In this document: positions 8,729 through 17,979 of the stretch, in pieces
Layout of the letters: every line of letters begins with the position of its first letter
How positions within the stretch are numbered: the first letter of the stretch is position 1
Assembly (NCBI RefSeq): GCF_000020945.1
Contig: NC_011295.1
Location: forward strand, 1 to 64,000
From: Coprothermobacter proteolyticus DSM 5265
GTDB lineage: Bacteria > Coprothermobacterota > Coprothermobacteria > Coprothermobacterales > Coprothermobacteraceae
Direction: 5' to 3'
Length of the DNA: 64,000 nucleotides
Notes under the pieces: generated by a model
Databases searched by the model: none
What the model saw: the letters and a program-made list of their open reading frames with translations, nothing else
What the model was told of the DNA's origin: nothing
Program-made: the position numbers and the translations under genes

Positions 8729-10400
8729 TAGAGCCTTCCTTTCGTTAGTCAAAACCCAGTTAAAAGTGCAGTTCAATTTGTCTGCCCTCAGATACAAGAT
8801 CTTCAAGAACAAGCGCACCTTGATGCAGACGCTTTTTGCAGTCTTGATCATGCTTTTTTTGCTGTTCCTTTTCTTTGGCTTCTTTAGTACTGCTTTCAAC
8901 TTAGTTGTAAAAGCAGGTTTTATGGTTGGACAGCCAGAGCTTGTATTGGTGGTAGCACTGCTTTCTGCTCAGCTGCTTGGGTTGGTCACAGGCATCTTTA
9001 CCTTGATGAGCACTTTCTACTATTCTAAAGACTTGCCCATGCTTATTACGATGCCATTCAAACCTTGGCAGATAATTGCAACAAAGCTATTGGTCACACA
9101 GATTACCTTATACACTCTACTTGTTCCCCTTTTGGTAGCAGGCATAGGGCTTTATGCTTACTACATACAGGTAGGTGCGATGTACTGGATAGTTGCTGCC
9201 ATTGTGACTTTGACGTCTCCCCTTCTTCCACTTTCAATAGCAGCAGTCATTGTCGTTATCTTGATGCGTTTTGTGAATCTGACAAAGAACAGAACCATAT
9301 TTACTGTACTTGGTTCCTTGGTTGGCGCAGCTATTGGCATCGGTATCCAACTGTTTTCACAGCGCTTGACCACCATGGGCAATGCACCAGAGATCCTTTC
9401 GGAGCAGGCAAACATACTGAAGGCTGTTAGTGCCGCATTCCCACCTTCGCTATGGGGTGCAAAAGCTATTGCATTACCTAATGCACAGGGACTACTGTAC
9501 CTTCTCCTTTTTCTTGGTGTGTCATTTGCTGCTTTTATTTGTATGCTTGCCATATCAGAGCAGGTGTTTTACAAGGCTGCCATTGCAGGCATGGAATCAA
9601 CTGCACCTCAGAAGAGGCTAACACGCAAGGAAATCTCTAAGGCCTCTAATACAACAAGAAGCCATACCATGGCGCTTTTTTCTAAAGAATGGAAACTTTT
9701 CTGGCGAACGCCACTTTTCTTAAGTAATGCTTTGTCCCCTTTCATAATCTTTTTTATTGCAGTGTTTTTGCCCATGATCACATCTTCCAGCGGAGGGCAA
9801 AGGGGGAACGACTTAAGCCAGCTACTAAATGTCCCCAATGGCGATCTCATAGTGAACTTCATATTGGCCGGTATTTTGTTAATGAGCATTGCCATGAACT
9901 CCGTAAGTTACACAGCGTTTAGCAGAGAAGGAAGCACTTACTGGATGTCTTTAACCATACCCGTGGAAAGAAGGGAACAAGTAAATGCAAAACTTATGAA
10001 CTGTGTTGCCATTGAGACTGTTTTTGCAACATTGATAACCGTAGCTTTCTCCCTGCTACTTCGTAGGTCGCTGTCGGACACAGTTATGGTGCTTGCATTG
10101 CTTGTTCCTGCCATGATTCCGCCCATCTGTGTAAACATGGCACTCGACGCTTTGATGCCTAAACTCGACTGGGTAACACCACAACAACTCTTCAAACGTG
10201 GAATCTTTACACTATTGTTTTTCCTTTTATCTCTTATACCAGTGGGTATCATGGGGGCAACTGCCATCTTCCTTCTAAACAAACAAGTGAGTGCTAACCT
10301 CATTTACGTAAGCATAATTTGTTTATCCGTAGTGATTGCAGCAATTACCTATGAACTGCTACTCATGGCTTCCAAAAACTTTTACAAACTTCCACAGTAA
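8715..10400 (+). CDS. ABC-2 type transporter permease (large)
   Basis: About 561 residues with roughly a dozen hydrophobic segments in two halves separated by a hydrophilic stretch (about residues 285-335), resembling the large clostridial ABC permeases of the putative ABC exporter family. GTG at 8715 has AAGGTG six bases upstream; an in-frame ATG at 8688 lies deeper in the ATPase gene and is the alternative start. It is translationally coupled to the ATPase. I cannot name the substrate. Confidence 0.8.
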   Translation: MNSNNRAFLSLVKTQLKVQFNLSALRYKIFKNKRTLMQTLFAVLIMLFLLFLFFGFFSTAFNLVVKAGFMVGQPELVLVVALLSAQLLGLVTGIFTLMSTFYYSKDLPMLITMPFKPWQIIATKLLVTQITLYTLLVPLLVAGIGLYAYYIQVGAMYWIVAAIVTLTSPLLPLSIAAVIVVILMRFVNLTKNRTIFTVLGSLVGAAIGIGIQLFSQRLTTMGNAPEILSEQANILKAVSAAFPPSLWGAKAIALPNAQGLLYLLLFLGVSFAAFICMLAISEQVFYKAAIAGMESTAPQKRLTRKEISKASNTTRSHTMALFSKEWKLFWRTPLFLSNALSPFIIFFIAVFLPMITSSSGGQRGNDLSQLLNVPNGDLIVNFILAGILLMSIAMNSVSYTAFSREGSTYWMSLTIPVERREQVNAKLMNCVAIETVFATLITVAFSLLLRRSLSDTVMVLALLVPAMIPPICVNMALDALMPKLDWVTPQQLFKRGIFTLLFFLLSLIPVGIMGATAIFLLNKQVSANLIYVSIICLSVVIAAITYELLLMASKNFYKLPQ

Positions 10401-10405
10401 AAATG

Positions 10406-10434
10406 TTGCATTTACTTTGTCCGGGTGTTATACT
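10406..10434 (+). promoter_or_regulatory. Sigma-A type promoter for the methionine operon
   Basis: TTGCAT (10406-10411) and TATACT (10429-10434) are separated by exactly 17 bases, close to the consensus for the main sigma factor. The start of transcription would fall near 10441, giving a leader of about 260 bases before the first large gene. Confidence 0.65.
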
Positions 10435-10461
10435 ACGACAAATTGAATGTGGGTGAACGAA

Positions 10462-10560
10462 GTGGATAAATTAGACAAGAGCACAATGGATTTTTTCTGT
10501 TCTTTTAGTATGTCTATGATAATGTGCACCAACGCCCCGGGAGGTGCTCCGGGCGTGTAG
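10462..10560 (+). CDS. Candidate methionine-rich leader peptide
   Basis: A short reading frame between the promoter and the terminator of the methionine operon. From GTG 10462 (GGGTGA about 6 bases upstream) it encodes 32 residues; ATG 10447 is an in-frame alternative. It contains the run SMSMIMCTN, with ATG codons at 10510, 10516 and 10522 plus one at 10486, and ends at TAG 10558-10560. The Met codons sit just before the strand AACGCCCC (10531-10538), which can pair with the left arm of the terminator. This layout is what leader-peptide attenuation by methionyl-tRNA supply would need. It is inferred from sequence only. Confidence 0.5.
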   Translation: MDKLDKSTMDFFCSFSMSMIMCTNAPGGAPGV

Positions 10561-10631
10561 TGCATAACACTTGCGCTCGGAGGTACCCGAAGGGGCGTTC
10601 TCTATATGCTTTTTGAGAACGCCCCTTTTTT
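10523..10631 (+). terminator. Attenuator region with intrinsic terminator of the methionine leader
   Basis: GGGGCGTTCTC (10592-10602) and GAGAACGCCCC (10615-10625) form a perfect 11-bp stem followed by TTTTTTATTT, a clear intrinsic terminator lying before the first large gene. Upstream, AACGCCCC (10531-10538) is complementary to GGGGCGTT and could act as antiterminator. That strand is also held in another hairpin (10533-10537 with 10551-10555, and 10540-10543 with 10547-10550), enclosed by 10523-10529 pairing with 10560-10566. Mutually exclusive pairings of this kind indicate conditional termination. I do not recognise a known riboswitch class. Confidence 0.75.
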
Positions 10632-10706
10632 ATTTGGTCATCGCAGGAACTTACCTCTGAGCATGAACAAACCAGAAGCACCATGGCGAAAGGAGGGAAA
10701 GAAACA

Positions 10707-11270
10707 GTGGCAAAGGTTTATGTACCAGAAAAGGCAACCTGCATGCCTGACAAGAAGGTTTTCCTGGCGCGCGCTGGAGCGCGCTATGCGTTTCTTGTCA
10801 AAGAAAAAGACTTCATGGAACGAGCAAACAGACTGTTCTTAGAGGGCTTTTCCCACATTGATCCTGTGATCTACTACATCACCAGTGACTCACAAACGCT
10901 CCTGCCACAACTCCTGCCTAGCATATTCCAGGGAGTGAAACAAGTAACTGTTTTTCTTTCTACGCTTGGAGAAGAAATTGACAATCTAATCAGCTCATAT
11001 CTGAATCGAGGTAAAACCTTTGATGCGTTCTTGCTAGATGCCTGGGCATCAGAAGCATTAGAAACCCTCAATGAAAGCTTTGATAAGGAACTGCGCCAGA
11101 AGTTTGGAGAAGGTACTATGAGGTTCTCTCCTGGTTACGGAGATGTGGATGTCCGCATGAATCAATACATTGTGAAGGAGCTGATCAGAGTGGAAAACGT
11201 AAGAGTACTAAGCAGTGGCGAAATGGTACCTCGGAAAACAACCACTTGCATGATTGGGTGGTATCAATGA
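10707..11270 (+). CDS. Stand-alone methionine synthase activation-domain protein
   Basis: About 187 residues resembling the C-terminal reactivation domain of cobalamin-dependent methionine synthase, which binds SAM and rescues oxidised cob(II)alamin. The MetH encoded directly downstream lacks this domain, so here the domain is a separate protein, as in some other anaerobes. Features include RFSPGYGDVDVRMNQ, the family's RxSPGYG-like SAM-binding loop, and the KTTTCMIG end segment. GTG 10707 follows AAAGGAGGG; ATG 10683 is an alternative. The stop overlaps the metH start as ATGA. Confidence 0.85.
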   Translation: MAKVYVPEKATCMPDKKVFLARAGARYAFLVKEKDFMERANRLFLEGFSHIDPVIYYITSDSQTLLPQLLPSIFQGVKQVTVFLSTLGEEIDNLISSYLNRGKTFDAFLLDAWASEALETLNESFDKELRQKFGEGTMRFSPGYGDVDVRMNQYIVKELIRVENVRVLSSGEMVPRKTTTCMIGWYQ

Positions 11271-13594
11271 ACAGAAAAACATTCTTAGAACTGTTAAGTG
11301 AACGTGTTTTATTTCTTGATGGTGCCTATGGTACGGAGTTTTTCAAGCAGGGTTACAAAGGCGCGGTGGAACTGCTTAATATTGACACCCCCAAAGTAGT
11401 AGAAGATCTTCAGAAAGCGTACGCTGAGGCAGGAGCTGATGTTGTACTTACCAATACCTTCAGTGCTAACCGCCTAAAACTGCGATCCATGGGGTTGGAA
11501 GAGTACATAAGAAAAATAAATGAGAACGCTGTGAAGATTGCCCGCCACGCAGCTCCCGGCAAATTGGTACTTGGTGATATGTCTTCCACGGGCATGTTTG
11601 TAAGGCCTCTGGGCGACTTGGATTTTGAAGAAGCATACAACGTATTTCGAGAACAAGCCGCGCTGCTCATTGACGCTGGAGTAGACGGCATCATTGTGGA
11701 GACCATGTCCGACTTGAAAGAGCTAAAAGCAGCCATATTGGCCATCCGCAACGTATCAACGGATATACCGCTCATTGCCCACATGACTTTTGAAGCAGAT
11801 GGTATCAGTGTTACGGGAACATCAGTGGAGATTTTTGCAACTTTGATGAACGATTTAGATGTGGACGTAGTTGGCATAAACTGCACCTTGGAACCAAAGG
11901 ACATGCTTCCCGTGTTCATGCGATTAGCAGAATATTGCCACAAGCCCCTCTCTGTGGAACCCAACGCAGGTAAACCCTTGTATAACAAAGGTGTGCTTAC
12001 GTATAAAAGCACACCGGAAGAATTTGCAGTTTACATGGCAGATTTTGTGGAATTGGGAGCAAACTTGGTGGGCGGCTGCTGTGGTACTGGTCCAGACCAT
12101 ATAGCGCTCATGAGCAAGTATGTGGGGAAGCAAAAACCACGTCAGAGAACTGTAAGAAATGACCAGTTTTTGTCATCACGCACTGTGATAAAAACTGTAG
12201 AACCGTTTTTGGTAATCGGGGAACGCATAAACGCCAGTGGACGTAAAAAGCTACAGAAGAGCTTCCAGGATATGGACTACACAGAGATACTCAATTTGGC
12301 ACGCAAGCAAGAAGAAGAGGGCTCCGCAGTTATTGACGTAAACTTGGGCATAGAAAAGCTGCTCACTCATGAACACTTTAAACAAGCCGTACTGGAATTA
12401 GATAGGGTTTCTTCTTTACCTCTTTCCTTGGACATACAAGACGCAGCCTTTTTGGAAACGGCCATGCGTGAATACGTGGGCAGGCCGCTTATCAACTCAG
12501 CTCTGGCAAGAGAAGAACACCTTAACAGTAGGCTAGCTCTGCTAAAGAAGTACGGGGGCATGCTCATTGTACTTACCATGGAGAAAGACATTCCACAGAC
12601 TGCACAGGAACGCTTAAGTGTGGCAAAAAAAGCTGTAGAAATCATTAAAGCTAACGGTGTTGACCTAAAAAGGGTGTTTTTTGATCCATTAGTTTTGCCA
12701 CTAGGGGCTGGCAGTGACTACCATGTAACACTAAATACCATTAAATTGCTCACGGAATCTGGCTTACAAACTTCCATAGGGCTGTCCAATTTAAGCTTTG
12801 GTCTGCCAAATAGGGAAAGTATTAATGCCGCTTTCCTAGGGCTAAGTGTGGAAAACGGACTCAGCGCCGCCATATTGAACAGCAAGGAAGCCACCACTAT
12901 GAACGTTCTTCAAGGATGTCTGGCGCTGAAGGGCAAACAGCTTGGTACGACGCAGAACGCCATTGATGACGAGCTGGTAAACCTCATAGTAAAGGGGCAA
13001 AAAGATGCGTTGCTGGAGTTCACCAAGCAACAGCTAAAGGAGCATGATCCACTTTATGTGAGTCAACACATTCTGGCTGAAGCCATGCAAAAAGTGGGTG
13101 AGCTTTATGCAAAAGGCGTTATTTACCTGCCACACCTCATATTAGCAGCAGAAACAGTCCAGCCTTGTTTTGATTACCTAAACAGCCTATTGGGTGAGGC
13201 ACAGGTAAAACTGGGAAAAGTACTTCTTGCCACAGTTCACGGAGATATTCATGACATTGGGAAGAACATAGTAGCCACCGTACTAAGAAGCGGTGGTTTC
13301 GATGTTTATGATGTGGGCAAAGACGTCCCAGCTCACACCATTCTTGAAGCTTGCCAAGAGTACAAGCCCGATATTGTGGGCCTGTCAGCCATGATGACCA
13401 CCACCGTATCGCGAGTGAAAGAAGTGGTGGATATGCTCAAGGCGAACAACATACAAGCCTTTGTCATAGCCGGCGGAGCCTCCATGAACAGACAACTGGC
13501 AGATGAATTCGGTGTGGAGTACGCAAAAGATGCCATGGAAGCACTGCAAATCTGCAAAGCCTTCATGGAAAGAAAAGGTGGCAATGAGCCGTGA
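11267..13594 (+). CDS. metH: Cobalamin-dependent methionine synthase MetH (no activation domain)
   Basis: Transfers a methyl group from methyl-tetrahydrofolate via cobalamin to homocysteine. In order it has a homocysteine-binding domain (about 1-300, zinc cysteines in INCTLEP and GGCCGTGPDH), a pterin-binding domain (about 320-570, starting LVIGERINASGR), a helical cap and a B12-binding domain (about 640-775, with DIHDIGKN and its cobalt-ligating His, then GLSAMMTTT). The length of about 775 reflects absence of the C-terminal activation domain, supplied by the preceding gene. The ATG overlaps the previous stop, with GGGTGG upstream. Confidence 0.95.
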   Translation: MNRKTFLELLSERVLFLDGAYGTEFFKQGYKGAVELLNIDTPKVVEDLQKAYAEAGADVVLTNTFSANRLKLRSMGLEEYIRKINENAVKIARHAAPGKLVLGDMSSTGMFVRPLGDLDFEEAYNVFREQAALLIDAGVDGIIVETMSDLKELKAAILAIRNVSTDIPLIAHMTFEADGISVTGTSVEIFATLMNDLDVDVVGINCTLEPKDMLPVFMRLAEYCHKPLSVEPNAGKPLYNKGVLTYKSTPEEFAVYMADFVELGANLVGGCCGTGPDHIALMSKYVGKQKPRQRTVRNDQFLSSRTVIKTVEPFLVIGERINASGRKKLQKSFQDMDYTEILNLARKQEEEGSAVIDVNLGIEKLLTHEHFKQAVLELDRVSSLPLSLDIQDAAFLETAMREYVGRPLINSALAREEHLNSRLALLKKYGGMLIVLTMEKDIPQTAQERLSVAKKAVEIIKANGVDLKRVFFDPLVLPLGAGSDYHVTLNTIKLLTESGLQTSIGLSNLSFGLPNRESINAAFLGLSVENGLSAAILNSKEATTMNVLQGCLALKGKQLGTTQNAIDDELVNLIVKGQKDALLEFTKQQLKEHDPLYVSQHILAEAMQKVGELYAKGVIYLPHLILAAETVQPCFDYLNSLLGEAQVKLGKVLLATVHGDIHDIGKNIVATVLRSGGFDVYDVGKDVPAHTILEACQEYKPDIVGLSAMMTTTVSRVKEVVDMLKANNIQAFVIAGGASMNRQLADEFGVEYAKDAMEALQICKAFMERKGGNEP

Positions 13595-14940
13595 AAAGCA
13601 TTGTCTTGAAATTTGGTGGTTCCACGCTGAAAAGCAAAGGTGATTTGGAAAAGATTCAAAACATTTTGCGGCTGCGTCAAACACCGTTTGTACTCGTGGT
13701 ATCAGCCGTTAACGGCGTAACTAACATGCTAAAAGAGGCACTCGATAATCTAGCAACCTTGGACATCGAAGAGTTTCTTGAGAACATGGAGCATATTTAT
13801 CAGGCTTTTTTGCGAAACCCGTCCTTAGAGCTGCACCAACGCGTATTTGCCATAAGGGATTTCCTTCTCGGTGCTCAGCTCATAGGTGAAGCCCCTCCAT
13901 TCGTTTACGATTACGTTCTCAGTCACGGAGAACGCTGCTCTTCTCTGCTACTCACAATCCATCTTAATGGCCGCGGCATAACCTGCTCAGAAATGCTTCC
14001 AGAACAGTTCGGTCTCATAACTGATGGCACTTACGGGAATGCCACAGTGGACCTAAGTCAAACAGAAGCCCACGTGAAACAGCATTTTGAAGAAGATCAA
14101 AATTACGTGGTCCCCGGATTTTACGGTGTTTGCGATGGCAAGGTCACCGTACTAGGCAGAGGAGGTAGCGATTACACAGCCACTTCACTTGCTTATTGCC
14201 TGAGTGCTGAAAGGGTTGAGCTGTACAAGGATGTACCTGGTTTCATGAGCTGTGACCCAAAATTCCTAAAAGAAGCAAAACCCATAAGGCAGCTCAGCTA
14301 CGATGAAGCAGCAGAGCTTTCTTACTTTGGAGCCAAAATTCTTCACCATTCTGCTATTGAACCAGCTAGCAAGGGGCACATTCCCGTACACATTTACAAC
14401 ATGAACACATTCAATTCGCAAGAAGGACCCGACACAGTTATCTCTGCTGATTCTTGCATAACCCACGGTGTGGTAAAGAGCATTTCTTTCACTGACGATG
14501 TAGCCGTAATCCAGTTTGCCGGAGAAAATGTAGGAAGAGTACCAGGTATTTTAGGTACCATTGCATCCACTCTGGGCAACGCGAACATAAACATAAAGTC
14601 CGTTATAACTTCGCAGACCAGCATTAATGTGCTGATTTCCAAACAAGACATCGATAAATGCAAGAAAGCCACGCAGCGCATGAACATCCCTCATGTGGAA
14701 AACATTCTTTACAAGGCAGACATATCTCTTATCGCAGCTGTGGGTGACGGCTTACTTAAAAGACACAGTGTGGCAGCACGCATATTCTCTGCAGTATCCA
14801 AACAAGGAATAAATGTTGAAATGATATCAGCTGGGGCATCAAACGTAACCATTTATTTCCTTGTGCGCACAGCAGACAGGCAAAAGGCATTAAAAGCCAT
14901 CCATGAAGAGTTTTTCAGTGGAGGTGAACAGAACCCATGA
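13591..14940 (+). CDS. lysC: Aspartate kinase
   Basis: Catalyses the first step from aspartate toward methionine, threonine and lysine. It begins KFGGSTLKSKGD, the kinase signature (family KFGGTS), with GRGGSDYTAT for nucleotide binding and KDVPGFMSCDPK. Two ACT domains at the C-terminus (about residues 300-449) suggest allosteric control by an end product. Translation starts at GTG overlapping the metH stop by four bases (GTGA). Its place in this cluster points to a role in supplying aspartyl phosphate for homocysteine. Confidence 0.93.
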   Translation: MKSIVLKFGGSTLKSKGDLEKIQNILRLRQTPFVLVVSAVNGVTNMLKEALDNLATLDIEEFLENMEHIYQAFLRNPSLELHQRVFAIRDFLLGAQLIGEAPPFVYDYVLSHGERCSSLLLTIHLNGRGITCSEMLPEQFGLITDGTYGNATVDLSQTEAHVKQHFEEDQNYVVPGFYGVCDGKVTVLGRGGSDYTATSLAYCLSAERVELYKDVPGFMSCDPKFLKEAKPIRQLSYDEAAELSYFGAKILHHSAIEPASKGHIPVHIYNMNTFNSQEGPDTVISADSCITHGVVKSISFTDDVAVIQFAGENVGRVPGILGTIASTLGNANINIKSVITSQTSINVLISKQDIDKCKKATQRMNIPHVENILYKADISLIAAVGDGLLKRHSVAARIFSAVSKQGINVEMISAGASNVTIYFLVRTADRQKALKAIHEEFFSGGEQNP

Positions 14941-16268
14941 AGACCATTGAGGAAATCAATGCCAAAATACGCAGTGGGCAGGCTGTTGTCTTGACAGCGG
15001 AAGAAGTTGTGCAAATGGCAAAAGAATCTTCCCCCAAAGAAATTGCAGAAAAGGTGGACGTGGTGACAACTGGTACTTTTGCTCCCATGTGTTCCAGCGG
15101 TGCATTTATCAACTTTGGCCATACCACACCCCCAATGCGCATGGAAAAAATAAAACTGAGTGATGTAGAGGTTTACGGTGGTGTTGCTGCCGTAGATGGT
15201 TTCCTAGGAGCTACGCAAGAATCAGATGAGGACAAATCTTTTGGCGGAGCTCACATTATTGAAGCACTCATAAAAGGCAAAGATGTCTTCTTAGAAGCTC
15301 AGGGTAAGGGAACGGACTGCTATCCGAGGAAAGCTTTTGCAGGTTTTATTAACAAGGACATGATCAACGATTTCTTCTTGTTCAACCCGAGAAATGCTTA
15401 TCAAAACTATGCAGCAGCAACCAACAGCAGTAAAAGAATACTTTACACCTACATGGGAAAACTGCTGCCCAATTTTGGGAACATGAACTACTCCACGTCA
15501 GGTGAACTGAGCCCGCTACTAAAAGACCCTAACATGCTCACCATTGGTTTGGGAACACGTATCTTTTTGTGTGGCACAGAAGGGTACGTGGTTTGGCCGG
15601 GAACTCAGTTCACTGATCAGGTGCAGGTTAATCAATGGGGCATACCCATGGGAAGTGCAAGAACACTTGCAGTTATTGGCGATGCAAAAAAGATGAATGC
15701 ACGTTACCTCAGAGCTGCTTATTTCAAAAATTACGGTGTGACCCTGTTTGTGGGCATCGGCATACCCATACCCATAATAAACGATGATGTGGCTTACTTT
15801 GCCTCGCGGAGCAATGCTGAAATAACCACAGAAATCAAGGACTATGCGTTGCAAGATCACCCGACCATTGGCTACATAACCTACGAAGAGCTTCGCTCAG
15901 GTTTTGCAGAGTTAAACGGCAAGAAAGTGAAAACAGCTCCCATATCAAGTTTGAACATGGCAAGAGAAATTGCAGATGTTCTGAAACACTGGATCAGCCA
16001 AGGTGCATTTTTGCTTACAGAGCCAGTAGCGTATTTTCATGAGCCACGCATAGTAAAAAAGCTTCCACAAGAACTGGAAGGAAAACCCCTTACAAAAGAC
16101 GATCCCACTTGCGTGGATTGTGGCTTATGCACCTCCGTTTGTCCAACTGGCGCTTTGAAGCTTATCAACGCTAAACTTGCGTTCACAAAAGAAGCCTGTA
16201 CTAAGTGCGGACTATGCAGTGACATATGCCCTGTGGGAGTGAGGCTTCCATTCGATGAACAACGCTAG
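14937..16268 (+). CDS. DUF39 homocysteine biosynthesis protein fused to 2[4Fe-4S] ferredoxin
   Basis: About 443 residues. The first 370 form a DUF39 domain; relatives in methanogens (MA1821 type) are L-aspartate semialdehyde sulfurtransferases that make homocysteine directly from aspartate semialdehyde. The two conserved cysteines appear as PMCSSGAF (Cys52) and GTDCYPRK (Cys128). The C-terminal 60 residues are a ferredoxin with CVDCGLCTSVCP and CTKCGLCSDICP, a separate protein (MA1822 type) in methanogens. It overlaps lysC by four bases (ATGA). Its neighbours aspartokinase, Asd, MetH and MetF complete the route, which strongly supports the function. Confidence 0.9.
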   Translation: MKTIEEINAKIRSGQAVVLTAEEVVQMAKESSPKEIAEKVDVVTTGTFAPMCSSGAFINFGHTTPPMRMEKIKLSDVEVYGGVAAVDGFLGATQESDEDKSFGGAHIIEALIKGKDVFLEAQGKGTDCYPRKAFAGFINKDMINDFFLFNPRNAYQNYAAATNSSKRILYTYMGKLLPNFGNMNYSTSGELSPLLKDPNMLTIGLGTRIFLCGTEGYVVWPGTQFTDQVQVNQWGIPMGSARTLAVIGDAKKMNARYLRAAYFKNYGVTLFVGIGIPIPIINDDVAYFASRSNAEITTEIKDYALQDHPTIGYITYEELRSGFAELNGKKVKTAPISSLNMAREIADVLKHWISQGAFLLTEPVAYFHEPRIVKKLPQELEGKPLTKDDPTCVDCGLCTSVCPTGALKLINAKLAFTKEACTKCGLCSDICPVGVRLPFDEQR

Positions 16269-17007
16269 GCGTTTTTACAGAAGCTGGCATAAAGGACGAT
16301 TTCATAGCTTTTCTGTGGGCTACAAAGAAACTGACTTATGGATTGGCGTTGACAAAACCTATGAAGAAATGCCTGAAGCCACCCTTCAGTTCATAACCAG
16401 ATTACGCCAGCAACTGGAAGATTACATAAAACAAAATCCCGTCTTTCTGACGTCCTTCAAACCAGTAAACGACCCCATTGCAGTGGGCATTGTACGAAAA
16501 ATGTTAGATGCAGCAGAACTTGCCCATGTTGGGCCCATGGCTGCGGTGGCAGGAGCAGTAGCTGACCAAGTGGGGAGTTTTCTTTCTTACGAGTTCGGTT
16601 GTAGGGAAGTTATCGTGGAAAATGGTGGCGACCTATTTGTGAAAGTGCAGCAGCCCATCGTGGTTTCCATATTTGCAGGGAACTCTCCTCTTTCAGGCAG
16701 AATCGGCTTAGAAGTGCCAGCAGGGAACTATGGCATTTGCACTTCCTCTGGCACAGTGGGCCCTTCCATAAGCTTCGGTAAAGCAGACGCGGTAACAATG
16801 GTTGCTCGCTCAGGAGCATTGGCGGATGCCTTTGCCACATATTACGGTAACCAAATAAGACAACCCAGCGACGTTCGAAGTATTCTGAATTCTCCCCTAC
16901 ATCCTGAGGTTGACACGCTCCTAGTCATCATAGGAAATACCATGGGTACAGTGGGAAAACACCAGCTAAGAATTCTTGAAGGGGGTGGTAATGATGAAAG
17001 TTACTGA
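16255..17007 (+). CDS. UPF0280 (COG2122, ApbE-like) family protein
   Basis: About 250 residues of the UPF0280 family, structurally related to ApbE flavin transferases. Visible conserved stretches are AVAGAVADQVG, VENGGDLFV, GICTSSGTVGPSISFGKADAV and the late GALADAFATYYGN. In methanogens a COG2122 protein was linked genetically to sulfide-dependent homocysteine formation with the DUF39 protein, and the same pairing occurs here. The ATG overlaps the DUF39-ferredoxin gene by 14 bases, with GTGAGG as ribosome binding site. A role in maturing or supporting that enzyme is an inference. Confidence 0.85.
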   Translation: MNNARRFYRSWHKGRFHSFSVGYKETDLWIGVDKTYEEMPEATLQFITRLRQQLEDYIKQNPVFLTSFKPVNDPIAVGIVRKMLDAAELAHVGPMAAVAGAVADQVGSFLSYEFGCREVIVENGGDLFVKVQQPIVVSIFAGNSPLSGRIGLEVPAGNYGICTSSGTVGPSISFGKADAVTMVARSGALADAFATYYGNQIRQPSDVRSILNSPLHPEVDTLLVIIGNTMGTVGKHQLRILEGGGNDESY

Positions 17008-17950
17008 CAAAATCAAGCAGGGACGGATCATTTCCATAGAAGTCCTGCCACCGAATCGAGGACACAGTGCGGAAGACATCTTTAAAGCCGTTGACGAGCT
17101 TATAACTGATTACCCCATAAGCTTCATAAACGTGACCAGACATGCAGCTGAGACTACTTATGTGGAGCTTGAAGACGGTATCATCGTGAAGGTGCCGAAG
17201 GTGAAGAGGCCTGGTACAGTAGGTTTAACAGCTGCATTGATGAAACGTTACTCAGTGGACGTAGTGCCACACGTTCTTTGCCGCGGCATGAATAAGTTTG
17301 AGCTTGAAGACTTACTCATTGACTTGTATTTGATTGGTGTGCAGAATGTGTTTGCCATTAGAGGTGAATACGAAAACGCTGAAGGAGAAAGCAAGCAAGA
17401 GAACAACAAAGACTACCACACATATGCAGTGGATTTAGTGCAGCAAATTGCGCATATGAACAAAGGACACTACCTGTATCAGAAAGAAAGCACCATGTCC
17501 ACTGATTTCTGTATTGGAGTAGCTGGTTACCCAGAAAAGCATTTTGAAGCTCCCAATTTGGAGGAAGACATGAAGCACCTAAAAGAAAAAGTGGAAGCAG
17601 GGGCAAACTACATCATTACCCAAATGGTCTTCGACTTCGACGTGTACAAAGACTTTGTAGAAAGAGCCAGAAGCATCGGTATAAATGTACCCATTATTCC
17701 AGGCATAAAACCCGTGGTCAGCCTCAAATCCATTTACAGCATACCGAGAAAATTCTTCGTCAACATTCCCCACGCTTTTCTGGAAAAAATGCAAGAAGCC
17801 AAGAGCAGCAAAGAGGAGTTTGAAGTGGGCACAGCGTTCATGGCATCACTTGTTGAAAAGCTACTTTCGTGGGGGGCTCCCGGCTTACACCTATTTACCA
17901 TGGGTAAAAGTAAGTCAGCCAAAGCGCTTCTCCAAGCCGTATGGCGCTAA
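16991..17950 (+). CDS. metF: Methylenetetrahydrofolate reductase
   Basis: Makes 5-methyl-tetrahydrofolate, the methyl donor for MetH. The 319-residue TIM barrel begins IISIEVLPPNRG, in which the family's E-x-x-P-P motif binds FAD and substrate. FAIRGEYENAEGE (usual LRGD region), GVAGYPEKH and ITQMVFDFDVY are also present; the last corresponds to the family's TQxxFD motif. ATG 16991 follows GGGGGTGG at the end of the UPF0280 gene. No MetV-like partner is seen. Confidence 0.92.
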   Translation: MMKVTDKIKQGRIISIEVLPPNRGHSAEDIFKAVDELITDYPISFINVTRHAAETTYVELEDGIIVKVPKVKRPGTVGLTAALMKRYSVDVVPHVLCRGMNKFELEDLLIDLYLIGVQNVFAIRGEYENAEGESKQENNKDYHTYAVDLVQQIAHMNKGHYLYQKESTMSTDFCIGVAGYPEKHFEAPNLEEDMKHLKEKVEAGANYIITQMVFDFDVYKDFVERARSIGINVPIIPGIKPVVSLKSIYSIPRKFFVNIPHAFLEKMQEAKSSKEEFEVGTAFMASLVEKLLSWGAPGLHLFTMGKSKSAKALLQAVWR

Positions 17951-17979
17951 AGAATAGAAAGGAGGATACAAAAAACCAC

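Noticed and set aside
10441-10625. SAM-I riboswitch in the methionine leader
   Set aside because: None of the conserved SAM-I junction or kink-turn segments is present.
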